Source: Burkholderiaceae bacterium | Lineage (GTDB): Bacteria > Pseudomonadota > Gammaproteobacteria > Burkholderiales > Burkholderiaceae_F | DNA length: 54,065 nucleotides | NCBI GenBank assembly: GCA_022843955.1 | Contig: JALHMQ010000012.1 | Span: 85,532-139,596, forward strand | Direction: 5' to 3' | Shown: piece after piece, positions 37,939-47,068 of the stretch | How positions within the stretch are numbered: position 1 is the stretch's first letter | How the letters are laid out: every line of letters starts with the position of its first letter | Notes under the pieces: generated by a model | Databases searched by the model: none | What the model was told of the DNA's origin: nothing | Seen by the model: the letters and a program-made list of their open reading frames with translations, nothing else | Made by a program: the position numbers and the translations under genes

Positions 37939-38676
37939 ATGCGCATCCTGGTCAGCAACGACGACGGCATCTACAGCCCCGGCATCGCCGCACTCGCACG
38001 CGCCGCTGTGCGCTTCGGCGACGTGCGGGTGGTCGCCCCCGACGTCGAGCAAAGCTCGACCGGTCACGCCATTACGCACTCGCGGCCGCTGACCTATCGC
38101 CGCACCCCGCTGGGCGACGTCGATGCCTACCGCGTCAACGGCACGCCGGCCGACTGCGTGGCGCTTGGCGCTCACCATTGGGACAAGGTCGACGTCGTGC
38201 TGTCGGGCATCAACTTCGGCCCCAACATCGGCAACGGCATGTGGCACTCGGGCACGCTGGCCGCCGCCAAGCAGGCCGCGCTGCTCGGCATCAAGGGCAT
38301 CGCCCTGAGCACGCCGGTCAACGACAGCGAGCCGGACTTCGACCGCCTGCAGCCGTGGGTGACGCGCGTGCTCGACCTGCTGCTGGCCGACTCGACACTG
38401 CAGTTGGTCAACGTCAACTTCCCGACCAACCCGCGCGGCATGTGCTGGACCTGCCAGTCAATACGTCAATACGACGGCGTGGTCATCCCGGGAAAAGACC
38501 CCCAAGGTCGCCACGTCTTCTGGCTCAGCGTGGAACCCGTCGAGCACACCGAAGAGGGCACCGATCGCTGGGCGCTGGAAAATGGCTACGTGACGATCAC
38601 CCCACTGAGCCTGGATCTGACCCACCACGCGCAGTTGATCGATGGCCGGCGACGCGACCCGCTCGACTGGCCATAG
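37939..38676 (+). CDS. surE: 5'/3'-nucleotidase SurE
   Basis: 245 residues. Metal-binding SNDDG (Asp8, Asp9), SSTGHAIT with the metal-ligand serine, and SGINFGPNIGNGMWHSGTLAAA are the SurE signature. It hydrolyses nucleoside monophosphates and related phosphates. The chosen start removes a 20-residue unconserved extension. In many proteobacteria surE sits with pcm and nlpD; that arrangement is absent here. Confidence 0.93.
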   Translation: MRILVSNDDGIYSPGIAALARAAVRFGDVRVVAPDVEQSSTGHAITHSRPLTYRRTPLGDVDAYRVNGTPADCVALGAHHWDKVDVVLSGINFGPNIGNGMWHSGTLAAAKQAALLGIKGIALSTPVNDSEPDFDRLQPWVTRVLDLLLADSTLQLVNVNFPTNPRGMCWTCQSIRQYDGVVIPGKDPQGRHVFWLSVEPVEHTEEGTDRWALENGYVTITPLSLDLTHHAQLIDGRRRDPLDWP

Positions 38677-38992
38677 CAAGAAACTCGAGCCACTTGAGCC
38701 ACTCGAGCCACGACACGGCCGCACGGCGCGATTTTCTACCGTATCGCGATTGACGCTGCACGCTCGCGCAGACGCCGGGTCGCCGGCACGTCGCCGCCGG
38801 AGCCTGCAGACCGCGTCCCTTTGGCGCGCCGGGCGCGCCCCAAGTGCTTCGGAGGCTGCATCGATATCATCCGCCCCCGACGGCGCTTGCCTTGCGCCAT
38901 GTCCTACGCCGATTGCAGCCCATGCTCGTTCTCCCCGATGCCGGTCCCGGTGCATGCGTGCCACGCCGCGCCGCCGCTGAGGCAGTCACCTG
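38677..38992. other. Gene-free stretch with a 9-bp tandem repeat and GC palindrome
   Basis: Between surE and the TRIC-type gene. ACTCGAGCC, ACTTGAGCC and ACTCGAGCC run in tandem at 38683-38709. A palindromic run TTGGCGCGCC ... GGCGCGCCCCAA lies at 38821-38843. TATCAT at 38865-38870 may be a -10 but has no matching -35. Confidence 0.6.
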
Positions 38993-39631
38993 ATGGATCC
39001 GCTCCTGGTGCAGGCCCTGGCGCCGGTGCTGCGCCTGGTGACGGCGATCGAACTGGTGGCCGTGATCGCCGCCGCGTTCTCGGGCTTTGCAGAGGCGCGC
39101 AAGAAGGAGATGGATGTGGTCGGCGTGTTCACCGTCGCCTTCGTCACCGCGTTCGGCGGCGGCACGCTGCGCGACCTTCTGCTGGATCGCCGGCCATTCT
39201 TCTGGGTCGACCACTACGAGTACGTGATCATCATTCTGGTGCTGACGATCCTGGTGACACCGGCAATGCGCATCGCCCACCGGCTCGTACCCAACTGGGC
39301 CTTCGTCACTGCAGACGCGATCGGCCTGGGCTTCTTCTCGATCGCCGGCATGGCGCTGGCGATACAGGCGGACATGCCGTGGATCATCGCCGCCATGCTC
39401 GGCGTGGTGACCGGCGTGTTCGGAGGCGTGTTGCGCGATGTGATCCTCAACGAGGTACCGATGGTGCTGCGCGACGGCAAGCCGTATGCGCTGGCGAGCT
39501 TCCTCGGCTGCGGCGCCTACTCGCTGATGCTGTCGGCCGGCCTGCCGCAATCGGTCGCGCTGTGGAGCGCGGCGGGATTCATCGTCGTGTTGAGGATGGT
39601 CGCCTGGCGGCAAAACTGGACGCTCAAGTAG
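38993..39631 (+). CDS. TRIC-type cation channel family protein (YicG-like)
   Basis: 212 residues, seven predicted membrane helices in two homologous halves. Each half has a conserved glycine/arginine motif: GGGTLRDLLLD in the first and GGVLRDVILNE in the second. Bacterial members (formerly UPF0126) form trimeric intracellular-cation-type channels. Location would be the inner membrane. Confidence 0.9.
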   Translation: MDPLLVQALAPVLRLVTAIELVAVIAAAFSGFAEARKKEMDVVGVFTVAFVTAFGGGTLRDLLLDRRPFFWVDHYEYVIIILVLTILVTPAMRIAHRLVPNWAFVTADAIGLGFFSIAGMALAIQADMPWIIAAMLGVVTGVFGGVLRDVILNEVPMVLRDGKPYALASFLGCGAYSLMLSAGLPQSVALWSAAGFIVVLRMVAWRQNWTLK

Positions 39632-39635
39632 CGGT

Positions 39636-40046
39636 TCAACCCAGCCGGCGGAAGTAGCAGCGCCCCTTGTTCTGCGCACACAGCAGCAGCCAGTTTGCCG
39701 CGGCCTGCCGCAGCGTGAAGGCGCTGTAGCCGGCGAGGTCCTTACGCTGGACCCAGCTTTGCAACTGCGGATCCGCAGGCAAATTAGTCAGCGGGCTCAG
39801 CCGCGCCACCATCGGCGCAAAGTCGGCGCTGGAAAAGTGGAAGTAGCCGGATGGCGAGGTCTCGTCGCGTTCGATACGGATCAGCGCGGCCGAGGGCGGC
39901 AGCGCATCGGGCAGCAGACCCTGCGCCACCACGCCGGCCGTCTGCGCCTCGGCCAGCGTGGCGTAATCGGTCACCTTGCTGCTGCACGCGGCAAGCAGGC
40001 CGGCGACCACCAGCGCCTGCGCCCATCGGACCCACCCCATACGCAC
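39636..40046 (-). CDS. Lipoprotein of unknown function
   Basis: 136 residues with a signal peptide ending in lipobox LAAC (Cys21). The mature part has an acidic, aromatic-rich middle and ends in CAQNKGRCYFRRLG with two cysteines. A start at MGWV, two codons in, is equally possible. It begins 12 bases after glnB on the same strand, so it is probably co-transcribed. Its 3' end almost touches the convergent TRIC gene. No family recognised. Confidence 0.7.
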   Translation of the reverse strand: MRMGWVRWAQALVVAGLLAACSSKVTDYATLAEAQTAGVVAQGLLPDALPPSAALIRIERDETSPSGYFHFSSADFAPMVARLSPLTNLPADPQLQSWVQRKDLAGYSAFTLRQAAANWLLLCAQNKGRCYFRRLG

Positions 40047-40058
40047 TGCGAACTGCGC

Positions 40059-40442
<384 letters not shown>

Positions 40443-40654
40443 TGTGCTTGCGCGCCGGCGTGCAGAGGCGGACTTCCCGAGGGCCGTGGCAAGCGCTGAC
40501 GATCCACCGCGCGGGCGGGTCGCCACCGCTCGGCTGGACCGGCACGCCTCGCGAAATCGGTTCGTGGCCGGCGGGCATCAGTCGGCGACCCGAGCCGACG
40601 GCGAGCGTTGATCAGCCCGCAACGCGGGTTGGGGTGCGACCCGACGACGCACGA

Positions 40655-42280
40655 TCAGCTTTCATCGCGAAAGCGGTTCGTCACCGGATAACGCCAATCG
40701 CGACCAAACCCGCGGTGCGTGACCCGGATGCCGATCGGCGCCTGGCGCCGCTTGTATTCGTTGACACGGATCAGCAGCAGCACCTGGCGCACGTCGGCCT
40801 CGACGAACCCCGCGGCCACGATCTCGGCGGCAGTGGCGCCGCGTTCCATGTAGTGCTCGATGATGGCGTCGAGCACCTCGTAGTCGGGCAGTGAGTCCTG
40901 GTCTGTCTGGTTGGGTCGCAGCTCGGCGCTTGGCGCCCGCGTGATGATGCGCTCCGGGATCACCGCGCCGATTGAATTGCGGTAGCGCGCAAGCCGGTAC
41001 ACGAGCGTCTTGCGGATGTCCTTGATCACCGCGAAGCCGCCGGCCATGTCGCCGTAGAGCGTGCAGTAGCCCACCGCCATCTCGCTCTTGTTGCCGGTGG
41101 TCAGCACGATCGCGCCGTGCTTGTTCGACAGTGCCATCAGCAGCGTGCCGCGAATGCGTGCCTGGATGTTTTCTTCGGTCGTGTCCCAGGGCAGGCCGCG
41201 AAACTCGGTGGCGAGCGCGGCGAGAAATCCGTCGAACACGGGCTTGATCGGCAGCTCGTCGTAGCGCACGCCGAGTGTGCCGACCATCTCGCGCGAATCG
41301 ATCCAGGAGATGTCGGCGGTGTACTGCGACGGCATCATCACCGCCCGCACCTTGTCGGCGCCGAGCGCATCGACCGCCACCGCCAGCGTCAATGCCGAGT
41401 CGATCCCGCCCGACAGCCCGAGCAGCGCACCGGGAAACCCGTTCTTGCCGAGGTAGTCGTGCACCCCCAACTTGAGCGCCGCGTACACCTGCGCCTCCTC
41501 GCTACCCTGCTCGTCCACCGTCGCCGTCATCGGCGCGCCGTCGACGAAGTCGACCAGCATCAGCTGCTCGGAGAACTGCTGCGCCATCTGCGTGAGCTGG
41601 CCGTCGGCATCGAGCACGAAGCTGGCCCCATCGAACACCAGCTCGTCCTGCCCACCGACCAGGTTGGCGTACACCAGCGGCAGGCGAAAACGCGACACGT
41701 TGGCGCGCATGGTGGCAAAGCGCTGCGGCTGCTTGCCCACGTGAAACGGCGAGGCGTTCAGTACCAGCAACACCTGCGCGCCGCTGCTGGCCGCGCACTC
41801 CGGCGCATACGGGAACCAGGTGTCCTCGCAGATGTTGATGCCGAAGCGCGTGCCGCGCACGTCGATCACCAGCGGGCGATTGTCCGGCGTGAAATAGCGA
41901 CGCTCGTCGAACACGTCATAGTTGGGCAGATCGTGCTTGCAATAGGTGCCGGTGACCATGCCCTGGTGCAACACGCTGGCGGCGTTGAAGCGTTGGCCCT
42001 CGCGTGCATGCGGGTGGCCGACGATCACGCGCAGCTCGGAAAACTGCAGCAGGCGCGCGGCCAGATCGGACAGCGCGCGATCGGTCGCTGCGTAAAATGA
42101 TCGGCGCAACAGCAGATCTTCGGGCGGATAGCCGGTGATCGACAGTTCCGGCGTCAGCAGCAGGTCGGCACCTGCGGCAGCAGCCTGCGCCGCCATGTCC
42201 AGAATCCGCTTGCCATTGCCTTCGAGGTCGCCGACCGTGCAGTTGATTTGCGCGACTGCGACTCTGACTCGCGAACTCAT
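40655..42280 (-). CDS. nadE: Glutamine-dependent NAD+ synthetase
   Basis: 541 residues, two domains. The N-terminal CN-hydrolase glutaminase has the triad Glu45, Lys115 (YCKHDLPNYDVFDE) and Cys151 (NICEDTW). The C-terminal synthetase has the P-loop LSGGIDSAL (289-297) and the TTGNKSEMAVGYCTLYGDM block. It amidates nicotinic acid adenine dinucleotide to NAD+ using glutamine. The start codon is only 19 bases from the divergent FemAB-like gene, so promoters must overlap coding sequence. Confidence 0.96.
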   Translation of the reverse strand: MSSRVRVAVAQINCTVGDLEGNGKRILDMAAQAAAAGADLLLTPELSITGYPPEDLLLRRSFYAATDRALSDLAARLLQFSELRVIVGHPHAREGQRFNAASVLHQGMVTGTYCKHDLPNYDVFDERRYFTPDNRPLVIDVRGTRFGINICEDTWFPYAPECAASSGAQVLLVLNASPFHVGKQPQRFATMRANVSRFRLPLVYANLVGGQDELVFDGASFVLDADGQLTQMAQQFSEQLMLVDFVDGAPMTATVDEQGSEEAQVYAALKLGVHDYLGKNGFPGALLGLSGGIDSALTLAVAVDALGADKVRAVMMPSQYTADISWIDSREMVGTLGVRYDELPIKPVFDGFLAALATEFRGLPWDTTEENIQARIRGTLLMALSNKHGAIVLTTGNKSEMAVGYCTLYGDMAGGFAVIKDIRKTLVYRLARYRNSIGAVIPERIITRAPSAELRPNQTDQDSLPDYEVLDAIIEHYMERGATAAEIVAAGFVEADVRQVLLLIRVNEYKRRQAPIGIRVTHRGFGRDWRYPVTNRFRDES

Positions 42281-42299
42281 GTAGTAAAGGCCGGTGCAG

Positions 42300-43463
42300 G
42301 TGAGCGACGATTATTGCACGCGAGTCATCGACGATCTGAGCGTGATTGGCCGCGCGCGGTGGGACGAGTTGATCGCATCCGACCCGCACGCCGGCGTGTT
42401 CCTGCGCTTCGATTTCCTGCATGCGCTGCATGACACCGGTTGTGCCACGCCACGCGCCGGCTGGGCACCGCAGTTCCTCACGCTGTGGCGCGGCGATGCC
42501 CTGGTCGGAGCCGTGCCGCTGTATGCAAAGGGAAATTCGTACGGCGAGTATGTGTTCGACTGGGGCTGGGCCGAGGCCTATCAGCGCCACGACATGGCCT
42601 ACTACCCGAAGTGGCTGGCCGCGGTGCCGTTCACCCCGGTCGGCGGCAGCCGCCTGATCGCCGCCGACGACACCGCGCGCGCGCTGCTGGCCGATGCGCT
42701 GGTGGCCACAGTGCAGGCCAACGAGCTGTCATCACTGCATGTGCTGTTCGCGCCGCCGGCGCAGATCGACCTGCTGGCTGCACGCGGGCTCATGGTCCGG
42801 CGCGGCGTGCAGTTTCACTGGCGCAACGCCGGCTATGCCGACTTCGACGCCTTCTGCGCGCAGCTGACGCAGCCCAAGCGCAAGAAGGTGCGCGCCGAGC
42901 GGCGCAAGGTCGCCGAGGCCGGCGTGACGCTGCAGCGGCTGACCGGACACGACATCACGCGCGACGACTGGCGCTTCTTTCACCGCTGCTACAAGCACAC
43001 CTATGCGACGCACTGGTCGACGCCGTACTTGAACCTGGCGTTCTTCGAACGCATCGGCCACGCGCTACCCGAACACATGCTGCTCGTGCTGGCGCGGCGC
43101 GACGGCGAGCCGATCGCCAGCAGCCTCGGCATCTTCGATGCGCAGCGCCTGTACGGGCGCTACTGGGGCGCGCTGGCCGAGGTACCGTGCCTGCACTTCG
43201 AGGCCTGCTACTACCAGATGATCGAGTTCGCGATCGAGCGGCAGCTGGCGGTGTTCGAAGGCGGCGCCCAGGGCGCGCACAAGCTGGCGCGCGGACTCGA
43301 CGCGGTTCAGACGCTGTCGGCTCACTGGATCGCCGACCCGCAGATGCGCGCCGCGATCGGGCGCTTCATCGAACGCGAGAGCGACCAGGTCGAGCACACG
43401 CTGGACGAACTGCACGAGCATCGGGCCTTTCGGCCCGTTGCCATGTCGAGCGAAACGCCGTGA
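42300..43463 (+). CDS. FemAB/GNAT-like protein (DUF482, peptidoglycan-related family)
   Basis: About 387 residues of the DUF482/COG3146 family, which has a GNAT-like fold related to FemAB aminoacyltransferases. Family features include RFDFLHALHDTGC near the start, YGEYVFDWGWAEAY, and the C-terminal FEGGAQGAHKLARG block. The role is not established; a link to cell-wall or amino acid N-acylation is only proposed. The GTG at 42300 is preferred to the GTG at 42294 because AAAGG (42286-42290) is then properly spaced. Confidence 0.85.
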   Translation: MSDDYCTRVIDDLSVIGRARWDELIASDPHAGVFLRFDFLHALHDTGCATPRAGWAPQFLTLWRGDALVGAVPLYAKGNSYGEYVFDWGWAEAYQRHDMAYYPKWLAAVPFTPVGGSRLIAADDTARALLADALVATVQANELSSLHVLFAPPAQIDLLAARGLMVRRGVQFHWRNAGYADFDAFCAQLTQPKRKKVRAERRKVAEAGVTLQRLTGHDITRDDWRFFHRCYKHTYATHWSTPYLNLAFFERIGHALPEHMLLVLARRDGEPIASSLGIFDAQRLYGRYWGALAEVPCLHFEACYYQMIEFAIERQLAVFEGGAQGAHKLARGLDAVQTLSAHWIADPQMRAAIGRFIERESDQVEHTLDELHEHRAFRPVAMSSETP

Positions 43464-43553
43464 GGTGTCCTGCTTGCGCCACCGGCGGTTCTGTCGTTGT
43501 CAGGACCGGCCCGCAGTTTTTGCGCTATGTGCTCACCACCTCGTGCGTCCGTC

Positions 43554-43579
43554 GTCGTCCCCGCGCAGGCGGGGACCCA
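43554..43579 (+). repeat. REP-like palindrome, forward
   Basis: Core CCCCGCGCAGGCGGGG, first of a group that fills the gene-free region 43464-44167. Frames that stay open through these palindromes read VPAQAGTQ or WVPACAGTT and are not genes. Confidence 0.85.
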
Positions 43580-43619
43580 CCGTCGTGCGCCTCGGTCACC
43601 GGGCGCCGCTCGGCCCGTC

Positions 43620-43646
43620 GTCGTCCCCGTGTAGGCGGGATTCCAG
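43620..43646 (+). repeat. REP-like palindrome, degenerate forward copy
   Basis: Stem altered to CCCCGTGTAGGCGGGATTCC; the two arms no longer pair fully. Confidence 0.7.
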
Positions 43647-43682
43647 TGTCAAATGTTGCAGGCGATCGACTTCGTGCTGACC

Positions 43683-43828
43683 GTCGTCGTCCCCGCGCAG
43701 GCGGGGACCCAGTGTCTGGACAGCTTCGGATGCATGCGCCGTCCCGACGTCGTTTCCGATTCCAGCGCGACCCCAGCGGCGTCTTTGTCGCCCCCAAGTC
43801 GCTGGGTCCCCGCCTGCGCGGGGACGAC
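43683..43828. repeat. 146-bp REP-pair module, copy 1
   Basis: A forward palindrome (43686-43712) and an inverse palindrome (43802-43828) enclose about 90 bases. The whole module recurs 309 bases downstream at 43992-44137 with roughly a dozen differences. This is the layout of bacterial interspersed mosaic elements. Confidence 0.85.
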
Positions 43829-43915
43829 CGAAGAAATTCGCGCGATCACATGGCGCGGGTCACCGTCGACCAGCGGCACAGCGCAATCGCATCGACCCTC
43901 TGTGTTCCCAAGTCG

Positions 43916-43939
43916 CTGGGTCCGCGCCTGCGCGGTGAC
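43916..43939 (-). repeat. REP-like palindrome, degenerate inverse copy
   Basis: Core CGCGCCTGCGCGGTG, between the two 146-bp modules. Confidence 0.65.
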
Positions 43940-43991
43940 CCAGGCTCTTGCGTGCCAGCCAGTGCCTGCGCGTGCGGCCGCGAGCCATCCT

Positions 43992-44137
43992 GTCGTCGTC
44001 CCCGCGCAGGCGGGGACCCAGTGTCCGGTCAGTTGCCGATACATGCGCTGTCCCGACGAGGTTTCCGATTCCAGCGCGACCCCAGCGGCGTCTTTGTCGC
44101 CCCCACGTCGCTGGGTCCCCACCTGCGCGGGGACGAC
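43992..44137. repeat. 146-bp REP-pair module, copy 2
   Basis: Second copy of the 43683-43828 module: forward palindrome 43995-44021, inverse palindrome 44111-44137. The inner segment (from TTTCCGATTCCAGCG onward) is almost identical in both. Confidence 0.85.
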
Positions 44138-44167
44138 GCGGCAGCGCAGCTCACCCGCCGTGCTCCG

Positions 44168-44417
44168 ATGAAACCGCCGCACCTGGCCGCCGCCCTGCTG
44201 ATGATCGCCCTCTGGGGACGCGGCGCTGCGCGCTCGTCCCCTGCGGGGCTCATCGACGAAAGCCCCCTCCCCAACGCGCGCGCCGGGCTCCGATGAAACC
44301 GCTGCACCTGGCCGCCGCCCTGCTGATGATCACCCTCTGGGGACGCGGCGCTGCGCGCCCGTCCCCTGCGGGGCTCATCGACGAAAGCCCCCTCCCCAAC
44401 GCGCGCGCCGGGCTCCG
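44168..44417 (+). repeat. 125-bp tandem duplication carrying the EamA gene start (two extra copies)
   Basis: Units start at 44168 and 44293, and a third partial copy at 44418 is the true gene start. Each unit has the first 17 codons of the transporter (MKPLHLAAALLMITLWG in the second) and then 75 bases of non-transporter sequence with a GGGGCT/AGCCCC hairpin. Copies 1 and 2 differ at only three positions. Each unit is a 42-codon frame whose TGA overlaps the next ATG (ATGA), so the frames chain into the real gene. Because 125 is not a multiple of 3, no repeat protein results. Confidence 0.9.
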
Positions 44418-45317
44418 ATGAAACCGCTGCACCTGGCCGCCGCCCTGCTGATGATCACCCTCTGGGGCTTTAACTTCGTGGTCATGCGCTTGGGCCTGGA
44501 CGAGATCCCGCCGCTGACCTTGAGCGTGCTGCGTTTCTCGCTGGCGGCGTTTCCGGCGCTGCTGGTGGTGCCGCGGCCGAAGGTGCGCTGGCAGCTGGTC
44601 GCCGCTTATGGGTTGTTCGCATTCACCGTGCAATTCAGCCTGCTCTTTTCCGGCATGGCCGCGGGCATGCCGACCGGGCTGGCATCCCTGGTGATCCAGG
44701 TGCAGGCGTTCTTCACCATCGGCCTGACGATGTTGCTCACGCACGAGCGCCCGCGCGCCACGCAGGCCGCCGGCGCGTTGCTGGCCGGCAGCGGCGTGCT
44801 GCTGGTGGCGCTTCACCTGCCACCGGGAACGCGGCTCGGTCTGCTGCTGGTGGTGGGCGCGGCGATGGGCTGGGCGGTGGCCAACGTGATCGTCAAGCGG
44901 ATTCCCGCCGCCGCCGACGGCGATCCACGGGCGCCGCTGTCGATCGTGGTCTGGGCCTGCGCATTCGCCAGTTTGCCGTTGCTGGTCGCCGCGCTCGTCT
45001 TCGAGGGCCCGGCCACTGTGTGGCGCGCTGCAACCCATGCGACGGTCAATCAATGGATCGGCATCGCCTTTCAGGCCTGGCCGACCACGCTGCTGGCCTT
45101 CGCGCTGTGGGCCTGGCTGCTGCGGATGTATCCGGCAGCACTGATCGCGCCGTTCACACTGCTGGTGCCCGTGGTGGGCATGACGAGCGCCGTGGTGTTC
45201 CTTGGCGAGGCAGTCACCTGGTGGAAGCTCGCCGGCGCGGCGCTGGTACTGGGCGGTCTCGCTCTGAATGTTCTCGCGTTTCGCCAACGGCCGGCTCCAT
45301 CGCGACCGGCGCAATAG
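44418..45317 (+). CDS. EamA/DMT-family exporter (O-acetylserine/cysteine exporter-like)
   Basis: 299 residues with ten membrane helices. The opening LLMITLWGFNFVVMRLGLDEIPPLTLSVLRF matches the EamA subgroup that exports cysteine-pathway metabolites in E. coli; the substrate here is unproven. The start is the third copy of a duplicated segment, whose ATG overlaps the TGA of the preceding mini-ORF, so translation may depend on coupling. No separate ribosome site stands out. The broken EamA gene lies convergent 12 bases downstream. Confidence 0.88.
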   Translation: MKPLHLAAALLMITLWGFNFVVMRLGLDEIPPLTLSVLRFSLAAFPALLVVPRPKVRWQLVAAYGLFAFTVQFSLLFSGMAAGMPTGLASLVIQVQAFFTIGLTMLLTHERPRATQAAGALLAGSGVLLVALHLPPGTRLGLLLVVGAAMGWAVANVIVKRIPAAADGDPRAPLSIVVWACAFASLPLLVAALVFEGPATVWRAATHATVNQWIGIAFQAWPTTLLAFALWAWLLRMYPAALIAPFTLLVPVVGMTSAVVFLGEAVTWWKLAGAALVLGGLALNVLAFRQRPAPSRPAQ

Positions 45318-45329
45318 CGAAGCCGCAAC

Positions 45330-46209
45330 TCAGGCTGATCCGCCGATCAGCGCGGCCACGCCGAGCCCGATGAACACCGCGCCAGCCACGCGCGCCAGCA
45401 TGTCCTGCTCGCGCAGCAGCGTACCGCCGAGCAGCGCAGCGAACAGCATCGACATCTCGCGCCACCACGCTCACCGGCGCCGTCTGCATCGCGAACAGCA
45501 CCAGCACGTAGCCGATCGGGCCGAGCGTGGCGACCATCAGCGCCGCGCGCCACTGCTGGCGCCATAGCGCCGGCAGCGTGGCGCGCTCGCGCCATACCAG
45601 CGGCAGCAGGATCGGCACGCGGAACAGGTTGCCGAAATAGTCGACCAGGATCGGTGACAGCAGCAGCAGCTTGACCGCGTAGCCATCGATCAGCGTGTAG
45701 CCGGCGATCTGCACGCCGGTGGCCGCGCCCCAGCCGATGCCGAGCCAGACCCGCTGGCGCGCCGCCCGGTCCTTGGCGACGCGCAGCAGCCCCGGGCCAC
45801 CGGCAATCAGGAACACGCCGGCGACGATCGCCAGCACGCCGCCCACGCCGAGCATCGACAGCGCCTCGTCGAACAGCAGCAGCGCGCACAGCGCGGAGAT
45901 CAGCGGCGCCGTGCCGCGTGCCACCGGGTAGACGACCGTCAGATCGGCCACGCGATAGCCGCGCAGCAGCGTGAGGAAGTACGACACGTGGACTGCACCG
46001 CTGGCGGCGATCACGCCCCACTCGACCAGGCCCCATTGGCCCACCACGCCCCAGCCGACCCAGACCGCGAGCGGCAGCCACAGCACGCTGACCAGCACGC
46101 CGGAGAACAGCGCGAAGCGGGCGTCGCCGCCGGCGCGCTTGGCAGCAACGTTCCACACCGCGTGGCACAGCGCCGCGGCGACCACCAGCGCGAGAGCGCG
46201 TTCATCCAT
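45330..46209 (-). pseudogene. EamA/DMT-family transporter with 2-bp frameshift near its 3' end
   Basis: From MDERALALVVAAALCHAVWNVAAKRAGG the protein reads as a normal ten-helix EamA transporter for about 248 residues, up to QTAPVSVVAR. There the frame breaks. Restoring two bases in a CG-dinucleotide run (45458-45463) gives EMSMLFAALLGGTLL and then the expected last helix, ending at a TGA at 45330-45332 after about 293 residues. As written, translation would run on into the convergent gene. This is either a sequencing error, a recent loss, or a slippage-prone switch. Confidence 0.8.
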
Positions 46210-46328
46210 GACGCCGCCGGCGAGCGATGGGCACCGTCGATCGCAACGAGATCGCAGCGGTCATGCCGGCGGGACAAGCGAATTCGCGCAGCCGCAAGCG
46301 CCCGCCTGCGCCGGCGCGCCGCGCAGCA

Positions 46329-46877
46329 CTAGAACGGCGGCTTGGGATTGGCCTGCCCGTAGGCAGCCACGCTCTTCAAGATCTCGGCGCGCGCCTCGTC
46401 CGGCCCGCCCCAGCCTTCGATCTTCACCCATTTGCCGGGCTCCAGATCCTTGTAGTGCTCGAAGAAGTGCTGGATCTGCCCGAGGCGGTGATGACCCACG
46501 TCCAGGTGGGTGCGCCAGTGGTCGTACCAGGGCAGCGTCTTGCTGATCGGCGCGGCCAGAAGCTTGGAATCGCCGCCGGCTTCGTCCGTCATCTTGAGGA
46601 TGCCCAGCGGCCGGCAGCGCACCACCACGCCGGCCTGCAAGGGGAACGGGGTGACGACGAGCACGTCGGCCGGATCACCGTCGTCGGACAGTGTGTGCGG
46701 GATATAGCCGTAGTTGCACGGGTAGTGCATCGGCGTGTTGATGAAGCGGTCGACGAAGATCGCGCCGGACTCCTTGTCGACCTCGTACTTGACCGGATCC
46801 GAATGCGCCGGGATCTCGATGACGACATTGAAGTCGTCGGGCAGGTTGCGACCGGACGGGACGCGATCAAGACTCAT
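46329..46877 (-). CDS. ppa: Inorganic pyrophosphatase (family I)
   Basis: 182 residues, soluble family I enzyme. Conserved active-site blocks: [41 protein letters not shown] (metal-binding aspartates) and a C-terminal [17 protein letters not shown]. It hydrolyses pyrophosphate to drive biosynthesis. It is divergent from the aldehyde dehydrogenase operon. The gap downstream (46210-46328) has no gene. Confidence 0.96.
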   Translation of the reverse strand: MSLDRVPSGRNLPDDFNVVIEIPAHSDPVKYEVDKESGAIFVDRFINTPMHYPCNYGYIPHTLSDDGDPADVLVVTPFPLQAGVVVRCRPLGILKMTDEAGGDSKLLAAPISKTLPWYDHWRTHLDVGHHRLGQIQHFFEHYKDLEPGKWVKIEGWGGPDEARAEILKSVAAYGQANPKPPF

Positions 46878-47000
46878 GAAGAACTCGCAGGCAGGAGATG
46901 AAACAGTCGGACGGCGCCCCGGGGGCGACGCGTGTTGCAGCGCATTCTATCGACGCAGCTTGCGCAGGCCTGACAGACGCACGGACCGCGCTCGCGCGGT

Positions 47001-47029
47001 TTGAGCCATCGCGACGAGGCGCCGATAAT
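47001..47029 (+). promoter_or_regulatory. Sigma-70 promoter of the aldehyde dehydrogenase operon
   Basis: TTGAGC (47001-47006), a 17-base spacer and GATAAT (47024-47029). Start of transcription is expected near 47036, about 33 bases before the ATG, which has GGGAG at normal spacing. Confidence 0.65.
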
Positions 47030-47068
47030 GGCCGTCGCAGGCAACAAGAAATCACCAGGGAGACAGAC

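Noticed and set aside
43653-44171. 172-residue open frame reading VPAQAGTQ and WVPACAGTT repeats
   Set aside because: These words are translations of the REP-like palindromes; the frame has no other protein character.
46898-47068. 57-residue N-terminal extension of the aldehyde dehydrogenase
   Set aside because: It covers the promoter, is Arg/Ala-rich, and the ATG at 47069 has a good ribosome site.
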